A model generated the notes under the pieces. It saw nothing but the letters and a program-made list of their open reading frames with translations, was not told where the DNA came from and ran no database searches. 64,000 bases of DNA. Origin: Apilactobacillus kunkeei (GTDB taxonomy: Bacteria > Bacillota > Bacilli > Lactobacillales > Lactobacillaceae). Below are positions 33,875 through 43,354 of this stretch, one piece after another; position 1 is the first letter of the stretch; every line of letters begins with the position of its first letter. The DNA is taken from the NCBI RefSeq assembly GCF_001308195.1, contig NZ_JXDF01000031.1, positions 27,171 through 91,170 of the forward strand, in the 5' to 3' direction. Both the position numbers and the translations under genes were made by a program.

Positions 33875-34837
33875 ATGACGTCGACAATCGAGCTTAGAAA
33901 TACCCTAACTTTGGATTACGAAGTAGGGCCATTCATCTCACTAATTGTTTCATTTAACGAAATTAGTAACAAAAATGATTATTTAAATTTAATCGAAACT
34001 GTTAAAGAAGAATTCATCCAAAAACACGACGAAAATATCTGGCCAAGATACGAAAGAAAATTAAGAAGATTCAACTTTGATCGCGCAAAACACATCGGAA
34101 ACGGTTCTGGTGTTGCACTATACGTTAGTTTTAAAGCCATCCATTCATTTAACTTAACTCAACCTGTTAAGACCCAAATCTCAATCGATGACACCATGAA
34201 CGTGGCACAACTAATCAAGGAAATCGAAAGCCAACTTCACTACCGCGTTTTAATCCTATGCGATAACGACTTTAAGCTACTAAGAGTTGATAATGGTCAC
34301 TTTAGCATCTTAAACCTTGTGAACAAGCCAATTCCAGTCCTTGTAAACAACGACAAAAACAAGTACTTCATGTTAGTTAAAGAATACCTAAGCGATTTAT
34401 TCGATGACGATGACTACCTACAAACTGTGGTGGTTGCCAACGAAGAAAACCGTAAGTTATTCAACGAATTAGCTGACCAAAAGACATTTGCGAAAGACAT
34501 CGTAAGCAAAGTTGATATGGACGATCTTGGTCCTGATAAGATTTCTGAAATGATTGATGAATTGAACCAACAATTCTTCGATAAGTTAGCAAACGACAAC
34601 AAAATTAAATACGAAAAAGCTAGTGATCACCGTTTAGTCGCAACTGATTTACGCGATATTATTTCAAACGCACTATCCGGTAAGATTGATACTCTATACA
34701 TTAGCGAAGAAAGCTACAACAAGACTTTAAATGATTTAGCAATCACTACCATTGGTTTCGCAGGAAACGTTCTACTACTTCCAAAGAACCAAATGCCAAT
34801 GAACTTGGACTACGCTGCAATCACATTGAAGTTTTAA
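33875..34837 (+). CDS. baeRF-like protein (bacterial relative of release factor eRF1)
   Basis: A 320-residue cytoplasmic protein. Features resemble the baeRF group: GVALYVSFKAIHSFNLTQPV (the strand that precedes the eRF1-like domain), LLRVDNGHFSIL, and a C-terminal Pelota/eRF1 domain-3-like segment RLVATDLRDIISNALSGKIDTLYISEE. The family is thought to act on ribosomes or in RNA quality control, but bacterial members are little characterised. The exact catalytic GGQ-like loop is not obvious here. AAGGAGG precedes the ATG. Monocistronic. The family assignment is from pattern memory. Confidence 0.55.
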   Translation: MTSTIELRNTLTLDYEVGPFISLIVSFNEISNKNDYLNLIETVKEEFIQKHDENIWPRYERKLRRFNFDRAKHIGNGSGVALYVSFKAIHSFNLTQPVKTQISIDDTMNVAQLIKEIESQLHYRVLILCDNDFKLLRVDNGHFSILNLVNKPIPVLVNNDKNKYFMLVKEYLSDLFDDDDYLQTVVVANEENRKLFNELADQKTFAKDIVSKVDMDDLGPDKISEMIDELNQQFFDKLANDNKIKYEKASDHRLVATDLRDIISNALSGKIDTLYISEESYNKTLNDLAITTIGFAGNVLLLPKNQMPMNLDYAAITLKF

Positions 34838-34843
34838 TGCAAT

Positions 34844-34872
34844 AAAAAAGGCCTAGATTCTAGGTCTTTTTT
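34844..34872 (+). terminator. Terminator after the baeRF-like gene
   Basis: AAAAGGCCTAGA and TCTAGGTCTTTT pair (one G-U) with a short loop, followed by T. Confidence 0.8.
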
Positions 34873-35064
34873 ATTTTTTCTTAAATGTTTATATATTTTT
34901 GCAATTAGTATCCCTTATGTGAGATACTATCATAGGTGTTACATGATTTTTTTCTGTAACCCCCATTTAATGACATTATAAATGAAAAAACTACACACGT
35001 TTTTAGATGTTTGTACTAGAATAATCTAAACGCATTATCTGAATTAGGAGAGGATTTTTTAACA

Positions 35065-35454
35065 ATGTCAGACATACAACTAAGACCTATTATTAACCAA
35101 TGGGCACAAGACTTTAGCGATGAAATCGTTGATTTACACTACGTTAAAGGACAATTATCAGATGCACAATTTGATAACTTTATGAAACAAGTTAAGGCAT
35201 TAGACCTATTAACTAATACCGAAGCTTACAAGATTATTTACGATGCAGCTAAAAACGACTTGGAACTAAACCATATCGATGATTTAGCAAACCGTACCAA
35301 TCAACTACAACGTTTGATTGAAATCACTGGTGAATACAGCGATCAACCAAAATATGTTTTATTCGCAAACATGTTCGAAAATGCTGGTGTATCAACTGAT
35401 GATACTTTCGCCCGTCTAACATATGCAGAACTTGCATTACAAGATTTTGAATAA
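35065..35454 (+). CDS. Hypothetical cytoplasmic protein
   Basis: A 129-residue acidic protein, helical by composition, without signal peptide or membrane segment. I recognise no domain. AGGAGAGG lies about ten bases before the ATG. It has its own upstream region (227 bases from the previous gene, past a terminator) and a terminator after it, so it is expressed alone. Strong codon bias (CTA, GCA, GGT) suggests it is a genuine and fairly well expressed gene. Confidence 0.65.
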   Translation: MSDIQLRPIINQWAQDFSDEIVDLHYVKGQLSDAQFDNFMKQVKALDLLTNTEAYKIIYDAAKNDLELNHIDDLANRTNQLQRLIEITGEYSDQPKYVLFANMFENAGVSTDDTFARLTYAELALQDFE

Positions 35455-35464
35455 GAAAACAAAT

Positions 35465-35490
35465 AAGAGCGCCTAATATAGGCGCTCTTT
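35465..35490. terminator. Bidirectional terminator
   Basis: AAGAGCGCCTA and TAGGCGCTCTT pair around ATA, between convergent genes ending at 35454 and 35491. Confidence 0.88.
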
Positions 35491-36684
35491 TTATTTTTCA
35501 ATCCATGGATTGTATGCTCCACCACTGACACAGGCAAAGAAAATTCCCTTATCATCACTGGATAATTCGTTAACAACATCATGAATTTTTTGGGTGTCAA
35601 TTTCGGCAATATGGTAGTAATTACCGTCTTTTTGAATGTCATAATCTGGTAGTTTTGATTCTAAATCCGCACTGGTTCTAACGACGTAATTCTTTTTCTT
35701 AGTGGTATTATCCAACGAAAATTCTTCGTTAAAATCACGTTTTAAGTGCACATTGTTGGCCTTTAAATCTAAGATATCTTGCACTAACGCGTGGGCAGTT
35801 GGAAATTCACCCGCACCTTGACCATTAAAGGTTAGTTTACCGATGGTTGTTCCACGTAAACCAACGAAATTGTAGTTATCATGAATTCCGGTTTCAATTT
35901 GTCCGGGAGTATATAAAGTTGGTTCCACCACAAAATTAAAACTGTTGTTTTTCTTGAAACTACGACCTAGTAATTTCACGATTAAATTGTGTTTTTTGAA
36001 GTACTTAATATCCTCATCAGTAATGTTTCTAATCCCAAATTTTAATAGGTGGTCCCCTGGTTTAACAAAAGTGTTATATGCAATGTCCACACTAATACAT
36101 AATTTATTTTCGATGTCGTATCCATCGATATCTGAACTCGGATCGGCTTCTGCGTATCCTAAGTCTTGAGCATCTTTTAGGACTTTGTCGAAACTTTGCC
36201 CAGTCCTAGTCATAGTATCCAAAATGTAGTTACTAGTTCCGTTTAGGATTCCGTGAATTGAATCAATTTGGTCGATACGAAGTGCTCTCTCCAAATTAAT
36301 AATCCAAGGAATTCCACCACCAACGGCTGATTCAAAGTAGAACTTTACACCATTTTCTTCAGCGATTTCATCAAATTCCTTCAAGTTTCTCGCCACGACC
36401 GCTTTGTTAGCTGTCACAACGTTCTTGCCATGTTTTAATGCATCGATGATCATTGTCTTAGCGGGTTCTAGTCCACCTATCACTTCCACGACTACATCGA
36501 CTTCTTCATCATTTAAAATAGTTGCATAATCATCCACAAATAATTCGTTTTGATCAACTTTTTCTGGACGAACAAATACATATTTAACTGATAAATCCTT
36601 TTCAAATGGATGCAAAGCGCTGTCTTGAATAATCTTCAAAACTCCACTTCCGACGGTACCGTGACCTAAGATTGCAATTTTCAT
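35491..36684 (-). CDS. hom: Homoserine dehydrogenase
   Basis: A 397-residue NAD(P)-dependent enzyme reducing aspartate semialdehyde to homoserine. ILGHGTVGSGV is the dinucleotide loop, VVTANKAVVA the cofactor/substrate contact, and GGGIPWI, GILNGTSNYIL and GYAEADPSSDIDGYD the family signature with its catalytic Lys/Asp/Glu set. It is shorter than enzymes of about 430 residues with a C-terminal ACT domain, so threonine feedback may be reduced or absent. It follows metC after 62 bases on the same Met T-box transcript, so here it supplies homoserine for methionine. Confidence 0.93.
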   Translation of the reverse strand: MKIAILGHGTVGSGVLKIIQDSALHPFEKDLSVKYVFVRPEKVDQNELFVDDYATILNDEEVDVVVEVIGGLEPAKTMIIDALKHGKNVVTANKAVVARNLKEFDEIAEENGVKFYFESAVGGGIPWIINLERALRIDQIDSIHGILNGTSNYILDTMTRTGQSFDKVLKDAQDLGYAEADPSSDIDGYDIENKLCISVDIAYNTFVKPGDHLLKFGIRNITDEDIKYFKKHNLIVKLLGRSFKKNNSFNFVVEPTLYTPGQIETGIHDNYNFVGLRGTTIGKLTFNGQGAGEFPTAHALVQDILDLKANNVHLKRDFNEEFSLDNTTKKKNYVVRTSADLESKLPDYDIQKDGNYYHIAEIDTQKIHDVVNELSSDDKGIFFACVSGGAYNPWIEK

Positions 36685-36746
36685 AGTGCAAGCCTCCTTT
36701 TTATACTTTGGCTTTATTATATCTTATTTCGCGGATTGTACCGTAT

Positions 36747-37907
36747 TTAATTTTTTGCCTTAGCAAATGCTTGCTCTAAATCTGCAATTAGGTCCTCTGG
36801 ATCTTCTAATCCGACTGATAAACGAACTAGTCTAGGAGTAATACCAACCTTATTACGTTCTTCGACCGGCAATTCAGCATGAGTCATGTAGTATGGAAGT
36901 TCAATTAGACTCTCGACGGAACCTAAACTGACTGCTAACCAGATTAATTGGGGACTGTTAACAAATGCCTTCGGATCAATGTTATCTTTTAGTTCAAAAG
37001 TGATTACACCACCGTATCCCTTTAGTTCGTTTTCAGCAATTTCATCTGTTTCATCACCAGCACGACCAGGATAGTAAATCTGTTTGATTTCGTCAGTCTT
37101 ATCATCTAAATATTGCAAAACTTTTTGTGCATTTTGAATGTGTCTGTCCAAACGAACTGATAATGTCTTAATTCCACGAATTACCAACATACAGTCCTCT
37201 GGCGCTAGGATGCCTCCGACTGCGTTTTGACAAAAATATAATTTATCGGCTACTTCATCGTTATTAGTAACAACGAGGCCGGCAATCACGTCGGAGTGAC
37301 CACCCAGATATTTAGTAGCTGAATGGATGACAATGTCTGCACCCAAATTCAATGCTTGTTGTAAATATGGGGTTAAAAATGTGTTATCAACGATTGTGAA
37401 AATGCCATGTTTGTGGGCAATTTCCGCGATATGTTTAACACTGGTAACCTTCATGAATGGATTGTCGATGGTTTCGAAGTAAATCGCCTTGGTATTAGGC
37501 TTAATCGCACTTTCGACGTCGGATAAATCCTGTGTATCCACTTGGGTAAATTCGATATCCAAATTTTTCAAATAGTCGTTAATCAAACGGAAAGTTCCAC
37601 CGTAGATATTCTTACTAACGACGATGTGATCACCCGGTTTAAATAAAGTGAAAACCGCATGAATGGCGGCACTTCCGGATGCATAAGCAAAGCCATGTTT
37701 AGCATCTTCCAAGCATGCAATTTGATCTTCTAAGTACTCTCTTGTGGGGTTCAAAGAACGTGAATAGTCATATTTGTTTTCCCCATCGATATCTTTAAAG
37801 GCATATGTAGTGGATTGGTATAATGGAACATTCACTGCGCCCGTACAGTTATCGTGAAGATTGTTTAGCCCTTTTCCGTAGAGTAATTTAGTGTTAAAAC
37901 CTGTCAT
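36747..37907 (-). CDS. metC: Cystathionine beta/gamma-lyase or gamma-synthase (Cys/Met PLP family)
   Basis: A 386-residue PLP enzyme of the trans-sulphuration family. The PLP lysine is in HSATKYLGGHSDVIAG, and YSRSLNPTREYLE and ASGSAAIHAVF are phosphate-binding and substrate contacts. ATG 37907 follows GGATG after seven bases; a TTG six bases earlier is less likely. Whether it cleaves cystathionine (MetC), makes it (MetB) or releases sulphide from cysteine cannot be settled by motif. The Met T-box and the neighbouring hom point to methionine synthesis. Gene symbol is provisional. Confidence 0.82.
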   Translation of the reverse strand: MTGFNTKLLYGKGLNNLHDNCTGAVNVPLYQSTTYAFKDIDGENKYDYSRSLNPTREYLEDQIACLEDAKHGFAYASGSAAIHAVFTLFKPGDHIVVSKNIYGGTFRLINDYLKNLDIEFTQVDTQDLSDVESAIKPNTKAIYFETIDNPFMKVTSVKHIAEIAHKHGIFTIVDNTFLTPYLQQALNLGADIVIHSATKYLGGHSDVIAGLVVTNNDEVADKLYFCQNAVGGILAPEDCMLVIRGIKTLSVRLDRHIQNAQKVLQYLDDKTDEIKQIYYPGRAGDETDEIAENELKGYGGVITFELKDNIDPKAFVNSPQLIWLAVSLGSVESLIELPYYMTHAELPVEERNKVGITPRLVRLSVGLEDPEDLIADLEQAFAKAKN

Positions 37908-37936
37908 AATCAATCATCCTTTCAAAATTTAGAAAT

Positions 37937-38216
37937 AAAAAAATCCCGCAGTCTAAACAAGACTACGGGACGTCGGTGCGTGTTACCACCCTGAATTTAA
38001 GCAGCCATTACTGACTACTACTCAACAAGTACGTTAATCATAGAGGTCGGATGATTAAGATACTCTGACGCGGTAACGGGCGCACCCGAATTAGACTTAC
38101 CAAAGATCGCCTAATTACTATAATCAAAGACCATTTTCGGATTCTCCACCACACCGAATTTCACCATTCATCGGCTCTCTTGTTGAGGCTTATAAATCTT
38201 ACTCATCTCTGCAAAG
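37937..38216 (-). promoter_or_regulatory. T-box riboswitch, Met specifier, for metC-hom
   Basis: On the minus strand, stem I starts near 38216. AAGAGAGC and GGTGAAA mark its distal part, and the specifier loop CGAAA-ATG-G gives codon AUG (38134-38132). The antiterminator T-box AGGGTGGTAACACG lies near 37991, with TGGT expecting an A discriminator base as in tRNA-Met. Terminator CCCGTAGTC/GACTGCGGG with seven T follows at 37968-37937. A TTGACA/TAAACT promoter (38269-38242) lies upstream. Uncharged tRNA-Met turns the operon on. Confidence 0.9.
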
Positions 38217-38377
38217 TTTTTGGTTTTTTTGATTGACTCGAAGTTTACTCGTTATAATTTGTTTGTCAAACCAGATTTTTTAATTTTTGATACAAAAAAA
38301 GTGCCTAAATGATAGTATATAAACTTTTTAAAAATTATTTTCGCTAATCTTTTTATAATAAAATTTTAATTTAACTG

Positions 38378-38406
38378 TTGACATTAGAAAAAACTAGGAT
38401 TATCAT
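38378..38406 (+). promoter_or_regulatory. Promoter of the metY-metA transcript
   Basis: TTGACA (38378-38383), 17-base spacer, TATCAT (38401-38406), about 25 bases before T-box stem I. The region 38217-38430 between the two divergent T-boxes holds only the two promoters and AT-rich DNA. Confidence 0.7.
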
Positions 38407-38430
38407 TCAAAACAACTTAAACATTTAAGA

Positions 38431-38690
38431 CGTTGAAGAGAAGAGTAACTCAAAACAATCAGTTCAAAGTGAGCATCGGATAGTGAAAAGGTGCAATTGA
38501 TTGAGAGTTACAGATGAGCTCTGAGTCATGATCGATAGTGCAAGCTAGAAATCCGGTAGGAACCGATACCTTCCCAGACATGTTAGTGTCGTTGAGGCTT
38601 TATTAGCAATAATAAAGCGAAGTTGGGTGGTACCGCGGAAGCTTTCGTCCCATGTATTTAGTTATACATGGATCGAAAGCTTTTTTTATT
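38431..38690 (+). promoter_or_regulatory. T-box riboswitch, Met specifier, for metY-metA
   Basis: Stem I begins GAAGAGAAGAGTAACTC. The lower stem GTAACTC/GAGTTAC closes a specifier loop AG-ATG-A, codon AUG at 38514-38516. T-box sequence GGGTGGTACCGCGG near 38625 (TGGT, fits an A discriminator). Terminator: GCTTTCG (38641) with CGAAAGC and an inner CATGTAT/ATACATG stem, then seven T. Confidence 0.9.
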
Positions 38691-38714
38691 ACCAAAATTT
38701 AGGAGGAATGTTTT

Positions 38715-39986
38715 ATGAGTACAGATAAATTTGAAACTTTACAGATTCACGCAGGTCAACATATTGACGAAACTGGCGCCAGTGCAGTACCAATCTATCA
38801 AACCAGTTCATATATCTTTAAAGATGCAGCTCAAGCTGCTGGTCGTTTTGCTTTAACTGATCCAGGTAACATTTACACTCGTTTAACCAATCCAACCACT
38901 GACGTTTTCGAAAAGCGTGTTGCTGCTCTGGAAAATGGTACTAGTGCTGTTGCTTTAGCATCAGGTGCAGCTGCAATTCACGCTGCCATCACTAACATTG
39001 CTGGTCAAGGCGATGAAATTGTTTCAGCCGGAACATTATACGGAGGAACATACAATTTATTCAATGCAACATTACCTAAGTTAGGTATTACCACTCACTT
39101 CGTAGATTCTGATAATCCAAAAAATTTTGAAAAAGAAATTAATGACCATACCAAGGCCTTATATCTAGAAACAATTGGTAATCCCGATATCAACCTAAGT
39201 GATATTGAAGCAATCGCAGACATCGCTCATAAACATGACCTATTATTAATCGTCGACAACACATTCGCATCCCCTTACCTATACCGTCCGTTGGATCACG
39301 GAGCAGACGTTGTCGTTGAATCAGCCACTAAGTTCATCGGTGGTCACGGTACTACAATGGGTGGAGTTATCGTTGAAAACGGAAAGTTCGACTATCAAGC
39401 AAGCGGTCGCTATCCTGGTTTCACAACACCAGATACCCACTATAACGGATTAGTATTTGCAAACTTAAAACCCGGTGCATTCACCACCAAGGTAAGAGCC
39501 GAAATTCTTCGTGATACCGGTGGTGCGATTAGTCCATTCAACTCATTCCTATTAATTCAAAGTTTAGAAACATTGTCATTGAGAGTATCCAGACACGTTG
39601 AAAACACTCGTAAGGTCATTGAATTCTTATCTAACAACGATAAAGTCGCTTGGATTAAATACCCTGAACTACCATCCAGCAAGTACTATGAACAAGCCAA
39701 AAAGAGTTTCCCTAAGGGAGTCGGATCAATCTTCACCATTGGTCTAACCGGTGGTGAAGAAGCTGGTAAGAAGTTAATCGAAAATTTAAATCTATTCTCA
39801 CTACTAGCCAACGTCGGTGACGCCAAATCATTAATTATTCATCCCGCTTCAACAACTCACGCCCAACTAAATGAGGAAGAATTAAAAGAAGCTGGTATCA
39901 CACCTGACTTGATCAGAATTTCAATTGGAATTGAAAATGCTGATGACATTATTGATGATTTAAAACAAGCTTTCGCAAAAATTTAA
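38715..39986 (+). CDS. metY: O-acetylhomoserine aminocarboxypropyltransferase (sulfhydrylase)
   Basis: A 423-residue PLP enzyme that makes homocysteine from O-acetylhomoserine and sulphide (direct sulphydrylation). The N-terminus [32 protein letters not shown] is characteristic of Met[18 protein letters not shown] and the PLP Lys in [17 protein letters not shown] are intact. The length (about 425) is that of MetY, longer than MetB/MetC. GGAGG precedes the ATG. It is followed after 14 bases by metA, which makes its substrate, and both follow a Met T-box. Confidence 0.92.
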   Translation: MSTDKFETLQIHAGQHIDETGASAVPIYQTSSYIFKDAAQAAGRFALTDPGNIYTRLTNPTTDVFEKRVAALENGTSAVALASGAAAIHAAITNIAGQGDEIVSAGTLYGGTYNLFNATLPKLGITTHFVDSDNPKNFEKEINDHTKALYLETIGNPDINLSDIEAIADIAHKHDLLLIVDNTFASPYLYRPLDHGADVVVESATKFIGGHGTTMGGVIVENGKFDYQASGRYPGFTTPDTHYNGLVFANLKPGAFTTKVRAEILRDTGGAISPFNSFLLIQSLETLSLRVSRHVENTRKVIEFLSNNDKVAWIKYPELPSSKYYEQAKKSFPKGVGSIFTIGLTGGEEAGKKLIENLNLFSLLANVGDAKSLIIHPASTTHAQLNEEELKEAGITPDLIRISIGIENADDIIDDLKQAFAKI

Positions 39987-40000
39987 AGGAGGTAAAGCCT

Positions 40001-40783
40001 ATGGGTTGTATAAACATCCTATCTGGCTATTCACAAAATAGTCATCAAAAAATTGATGATGCCCTAAGTATTTTGGTGCTAAACCTAATGCCCAATCGGC
40101 TCGAGACTGAACACCAAATTATTGATTTACTTAAACAAACCGACTTAAACATTAATTTAACTTTCTGTCGTATGGCCAGCCATCATATAAAACATTTCAA
40201 TCCAGAAATAATCGAAAAATACGTTACAACTAAAGATGTTTTTGAAGATTACTTTGATGCTTTAATCGTGACCGGAGCCCCACTAGATAGAAAGAATTTC
40301 CATGAGGTTGATTACTGGAATGAATTCGTTGACTTTATCAAGTGGCGTAAGAAACATGTCGACACATGCTTATTCAGCTGTTGGGCCGCGTGGGCTGCCG
40401 GTACAATCGATGGCATTCTAATCGGCAAACAGTTGGACCAAAAGATTTACGGGGTCTATACAACCGATGGTATTACAATGCCTCAATCACGTTATTTCAC
40501 GATTCCACGAAATGACGTCAAAGCTAAAGTTTTAGCAGGAAACGACTCCATTGGAGCAACATTGATTTTCGATTCAAACACTAATTCATATTACGTTACT
40601 GGTCATCTTGAATACGGGACGAAAACTTTAGCTGATGAGTATTTCCGCGATGTCAAAAAAGGTTTGGATACCAAAAAACCAAACAATTACTTTGATAGTC
40701 AGAATCACCCCGTCAATTCCTGGCATACAGATGCCACCACCTTTTATATCAATTGGTTAAACCAATTTACATCATCTAAATAA
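40001..40783 (+). CDS. metA: Homoserine O-acyltransferase (MetA family)
   Basis: A 260-residue enzyme activating homoserine with acetyl- or succinyl-CoA. SILVLNLMPNRLETEHQ is the family's N-terminal signature. Catalytic Cys is in LFSCWAAWAAG and His/Glu in TGHLEYG. It lacks about 40 residues of the usual ~300, mostly at the N-terminus. The downstream user MetY takes O-acetylhomoserine, so acetyl-CoA is the likely donor. AAAGGAGG precedes the ATG. Cotranscribed with metY. Confidence 0.88.
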   Translation: MGCINILSGYSQNSHQKIDDALSILVLNLMPNRLETEHQIIDLLKQTDLNINLTFCRMASHHIKHFNPEIIEKYVTTKDVFEDYFDALIVTGAPLDRKNFHEVDYWNEFVDFIKWRKKHVDTCLFSCWAAWAAGTIDGILIGKQLDQKIYGVYTTDGITMPQSRYFTIPRNDVKAKVLAGNDSIGATLIFDSNTNSYYVTGHLEYGTKTLADEYFRDVKKGLDTKKPNNYFDSQNHPVNSWHTDATTFYINWLNQFTSSK

Positions 40784-40790
40784 ATAGATA

Positions 40791-41052
40791 TTGAGCAGAT
40801 AAGTAAGTTTTTTCAAACGATTACAGAGAGCTTTGATTATGCTGAGACGAAGCACGCAAGGAAACTGAAAATGGTCTAGGAATTATCTATCATCGTAAGT
40901 CTTTGACAAACGATGTTCGGGTACGCCCGTTATCGCGTAAAAGTATTTCTTACGAAGTACTTATTGAGTGTAATGCAGCGATGTATTACAAAATCAGGGT
41001 GGTAACACGAAGATTTCGTCCCGTAGTCTACATAGACTGCGGGATTTTTTTA
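40791..41052 (+). promoter_or_regulatory. T-box riboswitch, Met specifier, for metE-metF
   Basis: Stem I from AGCAGATAAGTAAG, distal AGAGAGCTTTGATTATGCTGAGA, and specifier loop TGAAA-ATG-G (AUG at 40871-40873). A T-box AGGGTGGTAACACG near 40996 (TGGT) precedes terminator CCCGTAGTC/GACTGCGGG and seven T (41020-41051). The terminator stem is the same as that of the metC-hom T-box. The 311-base gap 40784-41094 holds only this element. Confidence 0.92.
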
Positions 41053-41094
41053 TTCACCCACTAAAAATTTTTATTTACCTGAGGAGGTAACATT

Positions 41095-43353
41095 ATGAGT
41101 ACAAGTATTATTGGATTCCCAAGAATTGGAGAAAACCGCGAATTAAAACGTGCGACAGAAAAATATTGGAAAAAAGAAATTGATCAAGAAGAACTATTAA
41201 AGATTTCCGATGAACTAAAAGAAAAGAATTGGAAAATTCAAGAAGACGCTAAATTAGGGCTAATCAGTGCCGGTGACTTCTCATTTTTTGACAACGTTTT
41301 AGACGCTGCGACCTTATTAAACATCACCCCTAAACGTTATGCTGATTTAGGACTAAATCAATTAGACGAATACTTTGCCCAAGCACGTGGTTACCAAGAT
41401 GATAATCATTCAGTTAAAGCCCTACCAATGAAAAAATGGTACAACACCAACTACCACTATATCGTCCCAGAAATTGATGACGATACAGAAATCAAACTAG
41501 TAGAAACTAGATTTTTCGATGATATTAAAAAGGCTGTGGCAACACACAACAACGTCAAAGCTTCCTTGATTGGTCCATTTACCATTCTTAAGTTAAGCCG
41601 TTACATTGGGAAAAAATCAGCCAGCGACTTTATCGAACCAATCGTTGAAGCATACAAAGATATTTTTAATCGTTTAAACAAAATCGATATTAAATGGCTA
41701 CAAATCGACGAACCATCGTTAGTATTTGATCTAAGTTCTGAAGACAAAAAATTATTCGATGATTTATACACCCGTATCTTAGCCATCCCCCACGATTTTA
41801 AAATTAATCTTCAAACATACTTTGGTGATGTTCGTGATATCTATGAAGATTTAAATAAATTACCATTTGATGGACTGGGTTTAGACTTCTTAGAAGGAAA
41901 ACAAACTGTTGATTTAATCAAAAAATACGGTTTTGACGACAACAAAGTATTATTTGCTGGAGTCGTTAATGGTAAAAACATCTGGCGTAACGAATACAAG
42001 AAAACCATTGAACTACTAAAAAGCCTACCTGTTAAAAACATAGTAATATCAACTTCTTGTTCACTACTACATGTTCCATACACAGTCGATAACGAAACCG
42101 AATTAGACCAAGAACTAAAGCAACACCTAGCTTTTGCATACCAAAAACTAGACGAACTACATGACTTAAATGAAATCTTCTTTAATGGCAACACCGAACT
42201 ATTGGATGAAAACGAAGCATTATTCAAAAACGTTAATCATCCCAAAGATCCAGAGGTTACTAAACGAATCAATAACCTATCCGATGATGATTACACTAGG
42301 TTACCAAATCGTTCTGAACGTGAAGTAATTCAAAAGGAAGAATTCAAATTGCCAGATTTACCAACTACTACTATTGGTTCGTTCCCTCAAACAAAAGATG
42401 TTAGAAAAAATCGTTCGCTATACAAGCATCATGAAATCGATAAAAAAAAATATGACCAATTTAACAAAGACAAAATTAAACGAATCATTAAATGGCAAGA
42501 AGATGCCGGTTTTGATGTTTTAGTCCATGGTGAATACGAACGAAATGACATGGTGGAATACTTTGGTGAAAACCTAGAAGGATTCGCATTCACTAAAAAA
42601 GCTTGGGTTCAATCATACGGTACTCGTGCTGTTAAACCACCAATTATTTGGGGTGACGTTAGCCGTAGAAACCCAATTACAGTGGCTGCTTCTACCTACG
42701 CTCAAAGTTTAACTGACAAACCAGTTAAGGGAATGCTTACAGGTCCCGTTACTATCTTCAACTGGTCATTCCCACGTGAAGACATTCCGGCAAAAGAATC
42801 AGTAACCCAAATTGCCTTAGCAATCCAAGACGAAGTATTAGACCTTGAAAAACACGGCATCAAGATTATTCAAATTGATGAAGCCGCACTACGTGAAAAG
42901 CTTCCACTCCGTAAGAGTGATTGGTACAAAGAATACCTAGACTGGGCAATACCAGCATTCAAACTAGTGCATAGCAAAGTTCAGCCAACTACTCAAATTC
43001 ATACACATATGTGCTATAGCGAATTTAATGACATCATTAAGGCCATCGATAACATGGATGCTGACGTTATTTCATTCGAAGCATCACGTTCTGATCTATC
43101 AATCATCGATAAATTAAAAGCAAATAACTTCGAAACTGAAGTCGGCCCTGGAGTTTATGACATTCATTCTCCACGTGTCCCTAGTCAAGCTGAAATTTAT
43201 AGCGTTATCAGCGACATCCTAGATAAACTTCACGAAAGTAAAGTTTGGATCAATCCGGATTGTGGTCTAAAGACCCGTGGTGAATCAGAATCATTCGCTA
43301 GTCTCAAGAACTTCATCGCCGCTGTTCAACAAAAACGCGGAGAGTTGGGATAA
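41095..43353 (+). CDS. metE: Cobalamin-independent methionine synthase
   Basis: A 752-residue enzyme transferring the methyl group of 5-methyltetrahydrofolate (polyglutamate form) to homocysteine. The N-terminal half (IIGFPRIGENRELKRATEKYW) and catalytic C-terminal half (TTTIGSFPQTKDVRKNR) are both complete. Zinc ligands are in HTHMCYSEF (His, Cys) and WINPDCGLKTRG (Cys), with a Glu between. Length is usual. GAGGAGG precedes the ATG. metF follows two bases after the stop and supplies the methyl donor. Confidence 0.95.
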   Translation: MSTSIIGFPRIGENRELKRATEKYWKKEIDQEELLKISDELKEKNWKIQEDAKLGLISAGDFSFFDNVLDAATLLNITPKRYADLGLNQLDEYFAQARGYQDDNHSVKALPMKKWYNTNYHYIVPEIDDDTEIKLVETRFFDDIKKAVATHNNVKASLIGPFTILKLSRYIGKKSASDFIEPIVEAYKDIFNRLNKIDIKWLQIDEPSLVFDLSSEDKKLFDDLYTRILAIPHDFKINLQTYFGDVRDIYEDLNKLPFDGLGLDFLEGKQTVDLIKKYGFDDNKVLFAGVVNGKNIWRNEYKKTIELLKSLPVKNIVISTSCSLLHVPYTVDNETELDQELKQHLAFAYQKLDELHDLNEIFFNGNTELLDENEALFKNVNHPKDPEVTKRINNLSDDDYTRLPNRSEREVIQKEEFKLPDLPTTTIGSFPQTKDVRKNRSLYKHHEIDKKKYDQFNKDKIKRIIKWQEDAGFDVLVHGEYERNDMVEYFGENLEGFAFTKKAWVQSYGTRAVKPPIIWGDVSRRNPITVAASTYAQSLTDKPVKGMLTGPVTIFNWSFPREDIPAKESVTQIALAIQDEVLDLEKHGIKIIQIDEAALREKLPLRKSDWYKEYLDWAIPAFKLVHSKVQPTTQIHTHMCYSEFNDIIKAIDNMDADVISFEASRSDLSIIDKLKANNFETEVGPGVYDIHSPRVPSQAEIYSVISDILDKLHESKVWINPDCGLKTRGESESFASLKNFIAAVQQKRGELG

Positions 43354-43354
43354 T

